DNA of 64,000 bases from Linyphia triangularis (GCA_963978545.1 OZ021733.1:33833424-33897423), one strand, 5' to 3'. Shown: positions 49,474-64,000, counted from the stretch's first letter. Made by a program: numbers and translations. Notes: generated from the sequence alone by a model not told the origin.

Positions 49474-49628
49474 TTGCACCAATAATTGGTTCCCATTTAG
49501 CTTCAACCAACATTTGGTACTTAGTTTCAGGATTTAATGGTGTTTTTTGTCCGAGGAAGCACCATTAAATCTTGAAACTGAGCACCAAATGTTGTTTGCA
49601 GCTAAATGAGAACCAATTTTTGATGCAA
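49474..49628. mobile_element. Hairpin MITE, copy 2 (stem about 69 bp, loop 17)
   Basis: The left arm (49474-49542) carries AATTGGTTCCCATTTAGCT, ACATTTGGT and GATTTAATGGTG. The right arm, inverted, carries AATTGGTTCTCATTTAGCT, ACATTTGGT and GATTTAATGGTG. Roughly 61 of 69 positions pair. The loop is TTTTTTGTCCGAGGAAG. A few dozen bases downstream is the CACTTTAACTC, AAAAATAAAG motif also seen beside the hairpin at 34931-35075. An ORF starting at 49572 is only a by-product of this element. Confidence 0.75.
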
Positions 49629-52600
49629 GGTGGATCCAAATTTTTAACAGTATACGTCGTTCTTCCAGATTCAAATCCATGTAATCTGTTATTCTGTACA
49701 CACTTTAACTCAAAAATAAAGAATTGTGTGTTTTATTACTTTTCTAACAAGGAGGCAAAATGTTATAAATTTAAAGACCAACCACAACACGTTCTGGACA
49801 AACAACAACACGTGGTTGTCGGTTTGTTCGTTGAAATGAGGTTTTTGCTCTTTAAACTCAACATATAGGTACACGATCAAATTTATGAACTTTGACCAAT
49901 TATATCTAGGATAATAAAATGCAATCAAGTATGGATGGAAGGAGGAGCAAGATTTTTTTACTTACTTTAGGATTTAGTCCTCAGTACTTCATATTAATTT
50001 TCTCGCTATTGTCTGCAATAAACGAAGTAAAATATTGTTTATGTACTTGCCTTTAGTAGTATGGTTGTTATTCGCAAAAAAAGTACAATAGTTGATATAT
50101 TTTACGCTAATTTTATAACAAATTTCTATTACTTACCAGCAATTATTTTCATACCATAGTGCTAAATGTGGAATATTCAAATAAATACACTATGACTCCA
50201 TTTAGGTTGCAACACTTTTACAACGAGAACGGTGAAGGATGCAAAAATAGAAACAAATTTCAGAATAAAAAAAACAACATTTGATTTAGAAACTTGAAAT
50301 CTGTAGATAAATATATTCATCTAATCATATTTTGGAATCCTAAAGTTTTATAATGATAAATATTTAATATAAAACTATTAGTGTCTAAATGTGTTTACTA
50401 AAAACAAGGAATCCTCATTGATATAAATTTTTGAATAAGAGGAAGTTCAAAGTTTGAAAAATGCCCTATGTATCTAAAATAATTTATTTATAACGTTATC
50501 ATCAAAAATTTTAAGTTAGCATGTGTGGTAGTTTTGCAAGTAGAATGCAGGTACTATTTTTCTCGGTATGGTTCAAAATTAAGAGACTTCTGCAAAAAAG
50601 CCGTTGAGTTGGTCGGACGGATAGATCATATAGGGGCAGATCTTGGATTGCTGAAAAGAATATAATAGAGCCTTTATAAAGATAGGAGGGTTTGGTTTCA
50701 GAGAATTTTGCAAAATCAGGGATGCCATATGCAAATTGGTTGAAACTTATAGGCAAATACAAATATGGGAAAGCACAAATCTGATGGATCCGTCAGTTTG
50801 GAAAGTAAAACTACTCGTCATCTAGGCACGGGAGTTCTGACACTCCCTCAGATCAAAAACGCTGACCGTAGATGCTTAAGATGATTGTCATACCCAACCG
50901 AAGCCTTACAAGGCAATATCTCAGTATAGTTGACAGGTGAACAATATAGCGATCAAATCAAAGATTTAAAAGTAGATTTGAAGGCCAAATCATACAAAGA
51001 TTCAGTTGTGAATTGATCTGTAATGTGTACAAGCAGATAGGGACATGTTGAAAGGTAATTGAATCAAGATTTTCATTTCCGAATACGATTTAAAAACTTC
51101 CGAATTGTGATGGCTGCATATTGTGGAATATGATAAGAAGAATAAGACTAAAAAGTCCTTATAAATCATCCATAAAGTTATGTAAAAGCATCAGTTATGC
51201 AGTATTGAACTATAGGTAAGAAACTGTGAGTAATACTATCCATTTTAATTTTATAATTCTGTTCAGACTCAATTTTTACACTGTGATTTCTATTTTCTTT
51301 AACTTTTTAAGGAATTCTTTGTTGAGTACTGGGTTGATCGATTCAGTTTCATATCAGTGTCATTAACAAGTTCATTCCAAGAATAAAAAAAAGGAAAAGG
51401 TACAGTGGACAAAAATAAAAACCGAACGCTGGTTATATCCTTCGTATTAATCGATGAAAATAAACCTAAAGTAGTAATTCGTGGAAAGGGTAAATTTATA
51501 CTGCTTTTTCTCCATAAAAGGTAATCTACATATTAGATCTTGTATAGGTAAGGATATCAACTTTCCAAAATTTTCGATAATTGGTTATTGATTTTCGTGA
51601 CAAGAAAATGACCGAGTAATGTTAACTCACAACACACATACATCGCTTCTTAGAAATTATTTGTTAAATAATCAAAACAGTTTATTAATTTTTATTTCAA
51701 GCCATAGCTTATTAAAGGCCAAACATAAACAATGAAAACATTTGGATTATACTCTTTTTAAATGTTAGTAATCCATTAATAAGAATATTTAAAAAATATA
51801 ACGAATAAAAAAATATTTATGTTAGCTTCTACTAGATTCAGCATAGACTAACTTCCCAAAAAGCATTTTGTTTCTATTTTGAAATTTAGTTGCTACAATA
51901 TTTCACGATTATGTTAAAATAATTTAGCGGAATTTTATAGTGAATACGAAAAGCATAAGTCTACTGTCCAGTAGTGCCAATATGCTTTTCCCATTATATT
52001 CAATGCAATATTGATAAAATCCGAAAATGATTTTCCCCTAATTTCAACGTGCTTTTGTCATTAAGTAGACAAAATTTTTGCAGCTTTCACACAGTTTTAT
52101 CTACTTTTAGAAACAAAAATATAGCCATAGTTCAGAATATTTATTGTGTAGTTCTCATTGCTTCTAATTTGTCTTTTTTTCTACACAATACAGGTTTTGG
52201 AAAGGTTGAATCACACAAGCTTTTGAGCAGTAGTTTATTTAAATCAAATGGACACAAAGATAGTTGCATGAATATTAAAAACCAGATTTACACTTTAATG
52301 TCCACAACGAGAAATTGTCAGTTTATTTCTTCATGTAAATCCAATAAATCGATTACTTTATTTTCTGAAGTTTTTTACGTATGTTTTGATTTCCGAAGTG
52401 TTTCTTTTTTTTAACAATTTATTTGATAAAATTAATACATTTTTTTCAATTTTTTATTTTATTTAACTATGTATGTTCGTAAATTAATTTATGCAAATAA
52501 TTTTATAATTATATATTATTGTGTTTTAGTAATTAGTTTTTCATCATAAATGTTTAGATTATGTATTACATTAAGTATACCTATTATTACTTATTAATTA

Positions 52601-55600
52601 CAATAGAATTTAATGTTTTCGTAATTTTTAAACTCAATAACATCATTTAATAAAAGTAATGCAAAATAATTTATGTATACATGCGTATTTATTTTAAATC
52701 TGCTACCTTGATCACAATTAGTTATTTAAGCATTATAAAACTAATTTATATCAAATTTTTATGTCCTGCAGTTACATATTTATAAACGGATAGTTCAAGT
52801 GTATATATTATTTAGTGTTATATTGATTACATGGGACTTGGTAATCTCTGTTTGAATTACAACTGATGTTCATAATATTATAGTTAATACATATTATACA
52901 TTATTTACAGGGTCCATTGTAAAGTCTGAAAACACCCACATAACTTTTGAAGACTACAGTTGCAAAACAAATGTCCCCCGATTGTAAAACTAGTATTCGC
53001 TATCACTTTCCAACTGAACAAAGCGCAACTAGTAATTATATTCAGAAATTATTGATTACATCTCAAAAACTAAAGAATCAATTACAAAAGTATCTAAGGT
53101 CCTTGATTTATTCTGAAATCTTACATGTTAAAAAATTAACTAAAAAACTTTCAATATAAATATTTTGATATCCGATCTCCAGCTTAAATGGATTGGGATT
53201 CATATTTACGAACATAAGTAACAAATAGGATAAAGGCACTATTTTAATAATAATATCGATCCACATGAATATTTAAGAGTTTCAAATTGAAAGGTTTTAA
53301 ACATATCATTTTTACAAAACTGAATATTATTAAAATTTTTGTTATTGCCTTTTTTCCTTCCCATAACTTTTGAGTTAGATTTGACGGCATATACAATAGT
53401 GCATACTCGTTTTAATGCAGGTGAACACTTTTTTAAAAAGTGTCATTTCAGGAGTTATTTTAGTACTTTTTCGACTTTACTTTTCATCATATGTGTGAGG
53501 TGATTAGTTTCAAAATCGGCTCAATTCACCTTGATTTTAAAAGATACGCTAAAAATGTTTTACATCCACCCAGAGATCTGTACTAGGTCATGAGTTTGAG
53601 TAAATTGTGTTACTGGAATGATACGGATAAGGTCAATACCGCTTATTAGGTGTTCTAGGGCATTGAAAACTAGTGGAATAATATATCATAAACAATTTTT
53701 ACAAAAAATATGGCTCTGAAATTAATCACTCAGATATACTTTTAACTTTAGAGTATACTTGTTATTAAATGGTAATGTAGTTAATTAAGTTATCACAAAA
53801 ATTATTAAATGGAAACTTTGGAAAGAAAAAAATAAATATTCTTATGAAAAAATTTATTGTTTATTCGCATGCAGACAATAATTGAAGTTAAATATACACA
53901 AACCGGTCATTTTCAAATTCCAGTGCCATTAATATCCTGTCCAAATTATAGTATTTTACTTAGAGGTTGTGTTTATCTTTTCAATTTGCTCTTTTTTGCA
54001 TACATATCGCCAGACTACCGCCATTGAAGAAATATAAAATTGGATTGTAATATTTGAATAAAAATTACGTATTTTAAGAAAAATGGCGAGGGAATATTAA
54101 AAAAACGGCTGGCCAAAACAGAAAATATCAGTTGAATTTGCCAATAAAAATGTTTCAATGACAGATTTTCTTTTTCTAATATTTATAATGTTTTTAAATA
54201 TTCTACATTTTAAATTAATTAAACGCTTGAATAATATTTAATATTAAAATTATTAAATAAGATTTTATTTTGATTCTTTTGTCCGGAAATTTGCATACAC
54301 TTTTACATACTGTTATAATACACTTTTAAACATATTTTTAAATCAAAATTTATATTTTTCGAATGGTTGATTATTAATGCAGCATAGTTAGAAAGGAGAT
54401 TACTAGAAACCATCATGAATCTCTTGTTGTTAATAGATGAAGAAGGAGAGTTTTTTAGGTAAATATTTTTATTGCATGTCATGTTTGTTACCTTATTTTT
54501 TTTTTAACTCATCAATTTTTTTATTTCTTTAACTGATTAAATTGGTTAACAAGATCATTTATCTAAAATAAATGTACGTTTTTTTTTTTTTTTTTTCTGG
54601 TTTAGATATTCAGAGTAAATTTTTTTTCATTGAAAAGTTATTTCTGTTACTTGTCATGTATTACTTATAAGTTACCTTAAACAAATTAAATTAACTTTTT
54701 AAAATTAAATTTTGTTTTTATATATATTGTTATTAGCTAGGATTTCATGATAATACAAAGATTTCATATTTAATTATACTCTTTCAAGAGATCTTAAAAT
54801 TTATTAAACATTTATAACATTTTATTTTAGGTAACTAACATGACAATATTTGCAGAAAAATATCATAAATAATGAGTTATATTAAATATTTTATTGTTGT
54901 CATTAAAATAGACTGCAAATATTTTAGTAGACCCTATACCTTTTTACTACATTCAATTTTTAAGTTTAAAATATTTGTCCGGTAACAAATATAACAATTT
55001 GTGATATTTTTGTTACGATACAAATTAATAACAATCATTTCAAAAGAACTGCGCGAAAAACCACTAAATATAGTTAAAGAGATCCAGTGTAATGTTTTCT
55101 AAACAAGATCCTGCTCCTTATTTTTTATTTCTTATTTTCTGTTACTAGATTTTGAAAATGACCCATATATCAATATTAAAACTGTCCATTGCTAAATAGA
55201 GCTAACTTAAACTTTCTGAAATGGACTTAAATTCTTATCAATTAGTAGCTTTTGTAATTCTAATCTATGCATGAGTAACTTGAAACTAGAACAATAAATG
55301 TGAATAAATATGGAATTGATTTATGCGCACTGCTGGATGGGTAACTCTGTATTTAAGTTTTTAATGACAAGTAACCAAAATCTTAATGAATTATTTTCAA
55401 GGTTATTTAGAATCTTGTATGTGATTGAATACGTTACAAAAAATTATCTAGCTTATGAGCCAGTGATGCTCAGATTATTATTAGTATTTTTTTAATTTTT
55501 TTTTTTACTTGTTCTTCAAACCTGCATGTATTGACATTTTCTAATTATTTTAAAGATAAGATGCAAATTTAATAAACTGTCTTCGTCTCTACATTCCATA

Positions 55601-55684
55601 TAAATTAATAGTTTTGGTAATTACAGGAATACAATTTTGTTCATAGCAGCGTTAATAATTTTATATGGTAAAGAACTACTTTTA

Positions 55685-55855
55685 AATTAAATGAAATTTA
55701 AATAAAATTTTAAATAAAAATGTTAATGAAATTTTAAATTAAGATATTAATGAAATGTTTAACTAACATTTTAATGAAACTTTAAATTTAATAAAATTTT
55801 AAATAAAATTTCAATGAAATTTTAAATTTCATGAAGTTATAATTTGATGAAGTTT
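55685..55855. repeat. Degenerate AT-rich tandem repeat
   Basis: Irregular repetition of AATGAAATTTTAAAT and TTTAAATAAAATTTT motifs. Unit length is variable, so this is simple-sequence expansion and not a defined satellite. Confidence 0.55.
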
Positions 55856-56877
55856 TAAGATCTGCCTACAAGTAACAACCATTTTAATCGAACATCAAAA
55901 AACTCCTTTTAAATTATCTTCCCCTAATTTTTTAATTATTATTATGCGTCACAATCTGCTCTCCAATAACGAGATGAAATTTATAATTTGTTCCATGTTG
56001 TTGATGCTAACATAGTGTTAATGCGTACTGTATACCGGCCAAAAGCATGCATTTAATAGTGTTGTCGTTATAAATGTGATGTCATTGAACAATGGATAGA
56101 ATACTGTATGTGTAAAAATGGTGGTAGTACTGTATGTGTACAGTGGATGTGTAAAAATTATTTGTGGTTAGAGTGCCGTTTTACTTTTTATTGTTATTTT
56201 CGGGTTAATTTATTCATTTATGCAACTAAATCGTGCTGTCAATAAGCTAGAAATAGATATACATCTTATTTTTAACAGCCATTTATGATCAGTTGAAATA
56301 ATAAACTCGCTTAAGTCCATTTTTTTAATCTAAAATAATTTGATAAACCAAAGTAATTTTCCTGAATAGCATTCACACTCTTCTTTTGGGTTTGTTTGAA
56401 ACGTCTACCTTTAATTTTTGCAATTAACAGCAAAGAACTGATATTTTTCGACAGTTAGTTACTACCTAAAATACATTCTTGATAAAGTTTATAATTGTAT
56501 ACCTGAAATCCTTTCACCTGTAGCTCTCATTTAGTAATTTTATCGAAAATTCTAAAATGAAAAAAAAAAAAAAAAAAAAAAAAATTAAAACTTCAAAAAT
56601 AACTTTTAAAAAATATGTTTTATTTTGTTTGTGCATTTATGAAATAACCAAAACGAAGAGATTCTCTTACGCTAAAAATTGAATCAATTATCCATTTACG
56701 AAAATCTGATTTTTGTGCTAAGAAAACGTCGGTGGGTAAACTTCTAGGGTTATATTCCTTACTGGTATATAAAACTGAAAGTTTGCTGGTCTATTGGTTT
56801 GTTGTTAAGTCTCGCTAAAACGGCTGAGCAAATTTGAATAAAATCTCGAGGAATTCTTAATTACGTCTTAGATCTAA

Positions 56878-56984
<107 letters not shown>

Positions 56985-59797
56985 ATCACCTGTGTATGTT
57001 TTTTGGTCCATCTTTATTTATATTTCTGTTTACTTTAACAAGAAATTTAATCCAAGAAATGTTTTTTCAATGAAATATCTGCATCTTTCATCAGTCAAAA
57101 AGAATGTGGAACTAAAACTTTTTAGTCTTCTTATGATTGGACATTAATACTTTGGCTATTTTTTATATTTAAATACAATTTCAATGCATAGATTTATATT
57201 ATGTGGATATATTTTCTCTAGAATGTTATTGTAAAAAGAAGCATCGGTGACTTAACTTGCACTTGCGATTTTCACATGGGGTCAGTGCACCTACACTTGC
57301 CCCTGATTGTTTCTTATCTAATGTTTTGTTTATTTTCTTTTAATCCCTGTAGTTTATATTTATTATTATTACTCTGAATTTTTATTAAGTGCCTGAATTT
57401 TTTTTTTAGCCAAGAATGTCATTACTTACAATAATGTGCTTTATAATCACTATTCAACTTTTTTAATTGACACAAATATGAAAAAAGAGGCTTGGAGCCT
57501 AAAAAAGATGTAATCAACATCGATAAATTTATTAGTACATTTTTTCCAAAGATTTATTATTACGGATTTTGCGACCAGATAGTTTTTAATTATGCAAATT
57601 CTCTTAACTTTTGACCTGATAAAAATTCTTGAATGATTCAAATTTGTCAAAATTTTCTTAAATTGACGAAAATGTTGTTTCTGTAAAAAATTTTAATACA
57701 TTTTTCCAGACTACTCATACTCCCTGCCCATGTGACTGCCTTATTCCACTTCCACCTGATAGTTTTACAAAAAAAAGTATAATTACCTTATGACAAACAT
57801 TGTAAGGATTATCTATAGACTTCTAAATGATATAAAAAGGGAAATTAAAAATTTATTTGGACTTACCTGTACTATTTCCATAATAAAGTTTTGTCATACG
57901 CAGCTCCAAATTTTAAAAATCTTATCAAAAGTTTTGCTGTAAAAGTATACTTACAGAATGTATGAAAAATATGCTCCTTTGTTTGCAACCTTCTAGCTAT
58001 ATTAGAAAAAATTTACGCCCTCTTACTGCGCTATCTAAATTGTGTTCTTTTCATCAATTATTAACTACGACAAGACCAATCTAAATCTTAACTAGCTACT
58101 AATTTAAATACTAATTAAGTATACTCATGATAAATGAGTTACTTTTATCACGCATATTTTTTAACTAGAATTTACTATTCTGATTGTGATAGTAATTTAT
58201 AAATTTGAGTTTTCTTTTATTGCATTATTAATTTAATCCTGCCTTTCAAGAAATTTTATTAAATAGTTAATGTGATAAATTTACTTCAGTTCTCTACCCC
58301 AGAAGACACTATATTCATTTTTTCTAATTTCACAGAAGTGTATACATCAATAAAGTTAAAAAAACAAAAAACAAAAAAAAAACACTTCTATTTCTTTTCT
58401 ATTGCTACTCATAAAAGTAATATCTCCGTTATAAGGCCTTGTATGATACTGTGTTGTATACCACTAAAATGAAAACTAACTGCACATAATAAACCGATCG
58501 TAACTTGAAAATCGAAAAAATGGATTTAGTGTGCTTTATCTCTTGGCAATGGAGCCAATTATGTTGAAGTTGAATCACGACTTAAGGGGGTCAAGGTACC
58601 AAAAAAAAAAACTTTATAAATATTTTTAGGTCAAAAATTTATCTTATGTATGAGATATTATTTATAAGTCTTTAAGATAATGATTTTTTAAATATAATGT
58701 TTATTTATTTTTAAAAAAAATTAAAAACCAAGAAAAATCTATGATAATTGATGTTTGTGTATTTTGATAAAAGTCAAGAAAAAAAAAATTTCAAAGTGAA
58801 AGCATTCTGTAATACAAAATTACATAAAGAAAATCTTTTCTTCACAGAATTTTGATGGGTGAACTGGAAAAAATGAAAAAAATTTCAAAGTTAAAATATT
58901 GAAAAAAAAATTTATACTATCCTTTACGCTAATTGTTATAGTTTAAAACAGAATTTAAAAAGTAAAATTCTGTGTCGAGAAAATGTTTAAAAATATATAA
59001 ATTAAATCCTCCAAAAATTTTAATAGTCAATTGTTAATGGTTCTGAAGATATATCGATTTGAATTTGCAAATCTGTGAAAAACACTAGTGTGAAAAACAC
59101 AGCCATTTCATTGCTTTAATCTCATTAGTGATATTTAAATAACAGGTAATTTCGTGGCGTTCTAATAAGATAAAAACATCATTCTGTTCAAGAATGTATG
59201 AACTATTTTTTAAAATAAAAATAAAAAAAGTGTGATTTTTGACGAAATTTCGGTAGTAGACTCTCTTAACTCTTTGGAATTTTAATGATTTAATCAGATC
59301 ATACAACTAAGTTTAATGTGATATAATTGTTGATGATGTCTCAGTATGGCTTTACAATAAAGTAAATTTGAAATTGTCGATGTTACTTTTAACCTCGATC
59401 TTTACGGTAAAACCATCTTTACAAAATTAAATTAAAAGTCAAATTCTTTTTATGTGTTTTTGTGATTTCCCATTATAGATAATTTTTTGCTGATTAAGAA
59501 AGATGAAGCGATTATCAAACTTTCTGTAAAAGTTACAAAGCGAATATATATATAAAAAAAAAAATTATCATTCAGATAGAAATCATCTAGACTTCACATA
59601 CGTTTGAAAAATTCGAATGCTTAACAAGTTCTGCGTCAAGTTTTCCTACTTTAAATAGCAGGACGTATTGCGTCATCTTCAGTAATTAGTTAATTTTATG
59701 CCAGTATTTTTTGAGTTTAGAATAAAAGTTTCAATGTGTATCTATTGATTGAAATATGGTGTTGTAATTCTTAAAATATCGATGAGTAAAAATTAGA

Positions 59798-60590
59798 TTT
59801 TATTAATGGTGATATATATTAAAACTTTGATGTACACTTACTTTACAAGTCTATGCAAGCTGTAAGGTACTTATTTTAAATGTCAAAGAAAGGTTCTTCA
59901 ATGCTATTAAAATCAGGCAATAAAGTGTTAGGTGTAATCAATTATTATTAATGTAATAAAACACGATAAGAAGAAATATAAAGCCACTTACATTTTAATT
60001 GCATGTGCGTAATAAGGAATGCACAGTTACAATTATGCCATATATATGCACAGTCATGGAATCAAGGAATAAAATAAACATCTTTGCTTCAGGAAAGCGT
60101 ATTCTGAAACAGTCGATATAAATTAAAATAAAATAAAACTTTCATGCACTCTTTCTTTCCGACTTCGTGATGGATCAACTTTGCGTGTTTCAATTGCATT
60201 ATTTTGTCCTAAAATATAGTAGATTCCTCGTGAATATCCAAGACATCTTGATGACTTAGGCATGCTTGATGTTTCAATCGCTTGAATTACTAGTAGTCTA
60301 ATTCCATTCACGAGGCATACCACAAAGTTATATATCAAACGTACATTAAAATTAAGTCACATTCATGATAGGCAATAGCACAACTGACAAGTTTCACATT
60401 ATGATATGTTGAAGACGAGAAGTGTAGATACATGTATATTTTATATCAGATGGCCATTGGAAACCTTTCTCATGCTGACAATTAGCAAAAAATCTCAATT
60501 TTTGTAATGACACTTAAAAATAGGAAAATCCAGAAAAAGTTGGCTCATCATGCAATGAAGAAAATGGTTGTTTCTCAGTCAAGCAACAAT
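59798..60590 (-). other. Probable DMRT 3' UTR, approximate
   Basis: This is the region directly downstream of the DMRT stop codon on the minus strand. The first canonical AATAAA I find in the gene's orientation is at 59798-59803, read as TTTATT on the plus strand, which would give a 3' UTR of about 0.8 kb. A single hexamer in AT-rich DNA is weak evidence, so the end point is tentative. There is no other gene-like content here. Confidence 0.3.
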
Positions 60591-61501
60591 TTAATCAGTG
60601 TAACCATTCGGGCTTTTCGTGTCCGGCGAAGACAAGTCTTGTGGTGAAGGATTACCACAGGTAGGCCAGCAGTCACCACTTTTCTTTTTGTTTTCTTCTG
60701 GAGAAGCCGAGGGACCACTTGCCAAGGATGTCCCGAAAAAGTTCGGATACCCAGGATTAAAAGTGGGTGTCATTCCAGGAAAAAACCCAGTGTATGTGGG
60801 GACAGCCAGAAGCCCCCTAGCATTAGGTGCAGAGGAATACGGCCTCCTGAAAGGTATACCTCCAGCACCCATTGTGATTGTGGAGGCTGGAGCTGTTGGA
60901 AAGAAAGTGTGAGGACTTGAGAACCCTGACATAGGGGGTGCAGGATCTCCCATGTTGCTTGGCTGGCGAGGGCTCGGTATACGTGGAATAGGTGATGCAT
61001 TAGGACTGACCGTTTCTGACGAGGTCTCGTTTGCTGTTTTCTCTGAGTCAGGTTCCTTGTTGTTAAGTAGGTCATCGATAGCCTGGAGTACATCACCCCC
61101 GTTTCTCTGCAGGACAACGTTCAGGATGCTTCTTTTTTCGGTTGGGAAGACTCTGGCTAAGATGTCGACTGGTGACTTCTTCTTGTGCAGGTCGAAAGCC
61201 CTGATGTCGCTCGTAGGAGTTGGACTGCCTTCTGGGGAGGGGACTCCATTGCGGTGGTGCAGATCTAATGGCTCTTGTGGAGTTGGCATCCAGTCTGGCT
61301 TCCGGATTTCTGGTGGTGGTGGAGGGGGTGGCGGTGGGGGTGGAGGAGTTGGGGTTTGTGGATCCATGTCCTTGGATGCCCTGTCTTCCTCCTCATAGGC
61401 ATCAGAATCTGTAGTAGCCTCTTCGGTGTCGCGTCGTCTCGGACCATCGCTTTTAGGACTCACAGCCGATTCCGTGGGGGAGAGCCGAGATCGTTTCCAC
61501 T
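60591..61501 (-). CDS. DMRT transcription factor with DMA domain (DMRTA / Dmrt99B-like), terminal coding exon
   Basis: DMRT proteins are nuclear transcription factors that bind DNA through a DM zinc finger and act in sexual and neural development. This exon encodes the C-terminal part. Numbering from the GTG at 61461-61463 as residue 1: an acidic stretch at 13-34, twelve prolines at 40-51, then a DMA domain at about 96-135 (61059-61178) that reads KSPVDILARVFP, then KRSIL, VVLQ, GGDVLQAIDDLL. This is the DMA consensus. A Pro/Ser-rich tail follows, including FRRPYSS and GLLAVPTYTGFFPG, similar to DMRTA proteins. The frame stays open upstream through WKRSRLSPTESA to an acceptor reading TTTCAATCAG on the minus strand, so the GTG is not a start. 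The exon begins at 61501, or at 61499 if the next AG is used. The stop TAA is at 60591-60593. No DM domain is visible up to base 64000. DMRTA/Dmrt99B is the best fit; Dmrt93B is not excluded. Confidence 0.9.
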
Positions 61502-63087
<1,586 letters not shown>

Positions 63088-63628
63088 ATGGGTCGCCAAG
63101 GTGATATTTCTGAAACATCGAAATGGTGTATTTTATCATTGTTTAAAGCTGGAAAGAAATAACAATTTATCTCGGATCAAATGAATATTTCACAATCTAC
63201 AGTTTCGAAGATGTTAAAGAATTTAGAAAAACTGGCCAACTAAAAAGTAACCCAAATAAATATGGTAGAAAGCTTATGATAACTGCCAGAGATGAACTCA
63301 AATTAAAACGAATCGTCCAAAATAATTGCTTTAAAACTGTTTTAACATCAATAAGTGTTGGAAAGAATCTGTAATTGTCGAGCTAAAGTAAACTACACCT
63401 AAGCGACTGCATAAATTTGAGTTTCAATCGTGGGTCCCCAAAACAAAACCAAAGATGAACATGAAACAAAAACGTGCACGACTCTCCTGGTGCAAAGAGA
63501 AGCTCATCTGGGAGCAACAAGACTGGGAAAGTGTTTTATTCAGCGATGGATCTTAATTTCAAATATCTGTTGACGACGAAAGTGTTCAGGTTTAGCGTGA
63601 TGCCTTTGATGAATCTTGTTTAAGACTC
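63088..63628 (+). mobile_element. Tc1-like transposase relic, copy A
   Basis: A decayed Tc1/mariner transposase reads left to right. It starts MGRQGDISE at 63088 and continues through a helix-turn-helix-like part (FISDQMNISQSTVSKM). After a frame change comes TGQLKSNPNKYGRK, typical of the linker before the catalytic core. Later come RLSWCKEK and WESVLFSDGS, where the Asp of SDG corresponds to the second catalytic Asp of the DD34E triad. Several stops and at least two frameshifts make it inactive. The reading is lost near 63628, where an inverted copy begins. The third catalytic residue and both terminal inverted repeats were not found. The family assignment is solid; the subfamily is unknown. 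Confidence 0.8.
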
Positions 63629-64000
63629 TAGATGAGCTACTCTATGCACCAGAAGAGTCGTTCACGTCTCTGTTTCATGTTACTCTGTGGTTTTACTTTG
63701 GGTACCCACGATTGAAACTCAAATTTATGTAATCGCCTTAGTGTAATTGACTTTGACACGACAACTCCTGATTCTTTCCAACACTTCTTGATATAAAAAA
63801 CAGTTTTTAAGCGATTATTTTTCACGGTTCGTTTTAATTTGCTTTCACCTCTGGCAGTTGTTACACGCTTTCTAGCACATTTACTTCGGTTACTTTTTAG
63901 TTGGCCGATTCTTCTATACTTAAAACGTTAGAAACATTCATTTGATCCGAAATAGATTGTTGTTTCCTTCCAACTTTAAACAATGTTAAAATACACGATT
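63629..64000 (-). mobile_element. Tc1-like transposase relic, copy B, inverted and running off the window
   Basis: Read on the minus strand, this is a second copy of the same transposase. It includes an open stretch from about 63825 to 63640 with KCWKESGVVVSKSITLRRLHKFEFQSWVP in pieces matching copy A. The match to copy A covers about 370 bp and stops abruptly at 63629-63640, next to copy A's own end. The N-terminal part (DQMNVSN) has a short deletion relative to A. The element continues beyond base 64000. The two copies lie tail to tail. Confidence 0.78.

Noticed and set aside
51400..51420. TACAGTGGACAAAAATAAAA, similar to a Tc1 terminal repeat
   Set aside because: No inverted partner or transposase found nearby, so it cannot be called an element.
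52049..52414. Plus-strand frame of 121 codons
   Set aside because: Residue composition follows the AT-rich DNA; no motif or domain, no splice context.

Overview
This is AT-rich animal DNA, most likely from an arthropod. A chelicerate would fit the gene-poor, transposon-rich layout, but the species cannot be fixed from sequence alone. There is no sign of bacterial organisation: no dense ORFs, ribosome binding sites or operons. One host gene exon is convincing. It is the last coding exon of a DMRT (doublesex/mab-3 related) transcription factor on the minus strand at 60591-61501, with a DMA domain and a splice acceptor. Its DM zinc-finger exon is not visible and must lie beyond base 64000. The rest reads as intron or intergenic DNA filled with mobile elements of several ages.

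Layout. 1-4.3 kb: a non-autonomous hAT copy (39-792) and a 2.2 kb hAT element with a perfect 8-bp target duplication (2049-4268). 7.8-14.3 kb: a TTAA-flanked inverted-repeat element, a MITE rich in CCTAGG motifs, and the first of three copies of another MITE. 18.4-19.9 kb: a GC-elevated block ending in a diverged 180-bp tandem duplication. 21.4 kb: a long foldback element. 25-29 kb: tandem repeat arrays with units of about 435, 58 and 36 bp. 29.4-30.6 kb: a truncated LINE carrying an RNase H domain, inserted at the edge of a MITE. 31-32.3 kb: a MITE and a minus-strand LINE with a long composite tetranucleotide tail. 33.1 kb: an RTE-like LINE end. 34.9 kb: a hairpin element. 36.2-37.3 kb: a second hAT copy with a perfect target duplication, then a tRNA-related SINE whose 3' end matches the LINE at 29.4 kb. 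43.0-44.1 kb: a piggyBac-like MITE with a hAT-like element inserted at its border. 45.4 kb: a third MITE copy. 47-48.5 kb: a CR1/L2-like LINE end, then a tandem duplication one unit of which holds a deleted piggyBac MITE while the other keeps the empty site. 49.5 kb: a second hairpin element. 49.7-59.8 kb: almost featureless AT-rich DNA with a (GT)n tract. 61.5-64 kb: DMRT intron with a 290-bp (TA)n tract and two Tc1-like transposase relics in inverted orientation.

How the parts relate. The LINE at 29.4 kb and the SINE at 37.2 kb look like a partner pair. They share a 3' end of about 60 bp with a CAACCAACC-type tail, and both sit in clean target duplications of 13-14 bp. Several insertions overlap older ones and can be ordered in time. 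Three short GC-elevated blocks (18.4-19.6, 38.3-38.6 and 44.2-44.6 kb) stand out from both the AT background and the transposons; they are the best candidates for host regulatory DNA near a developmental gene.
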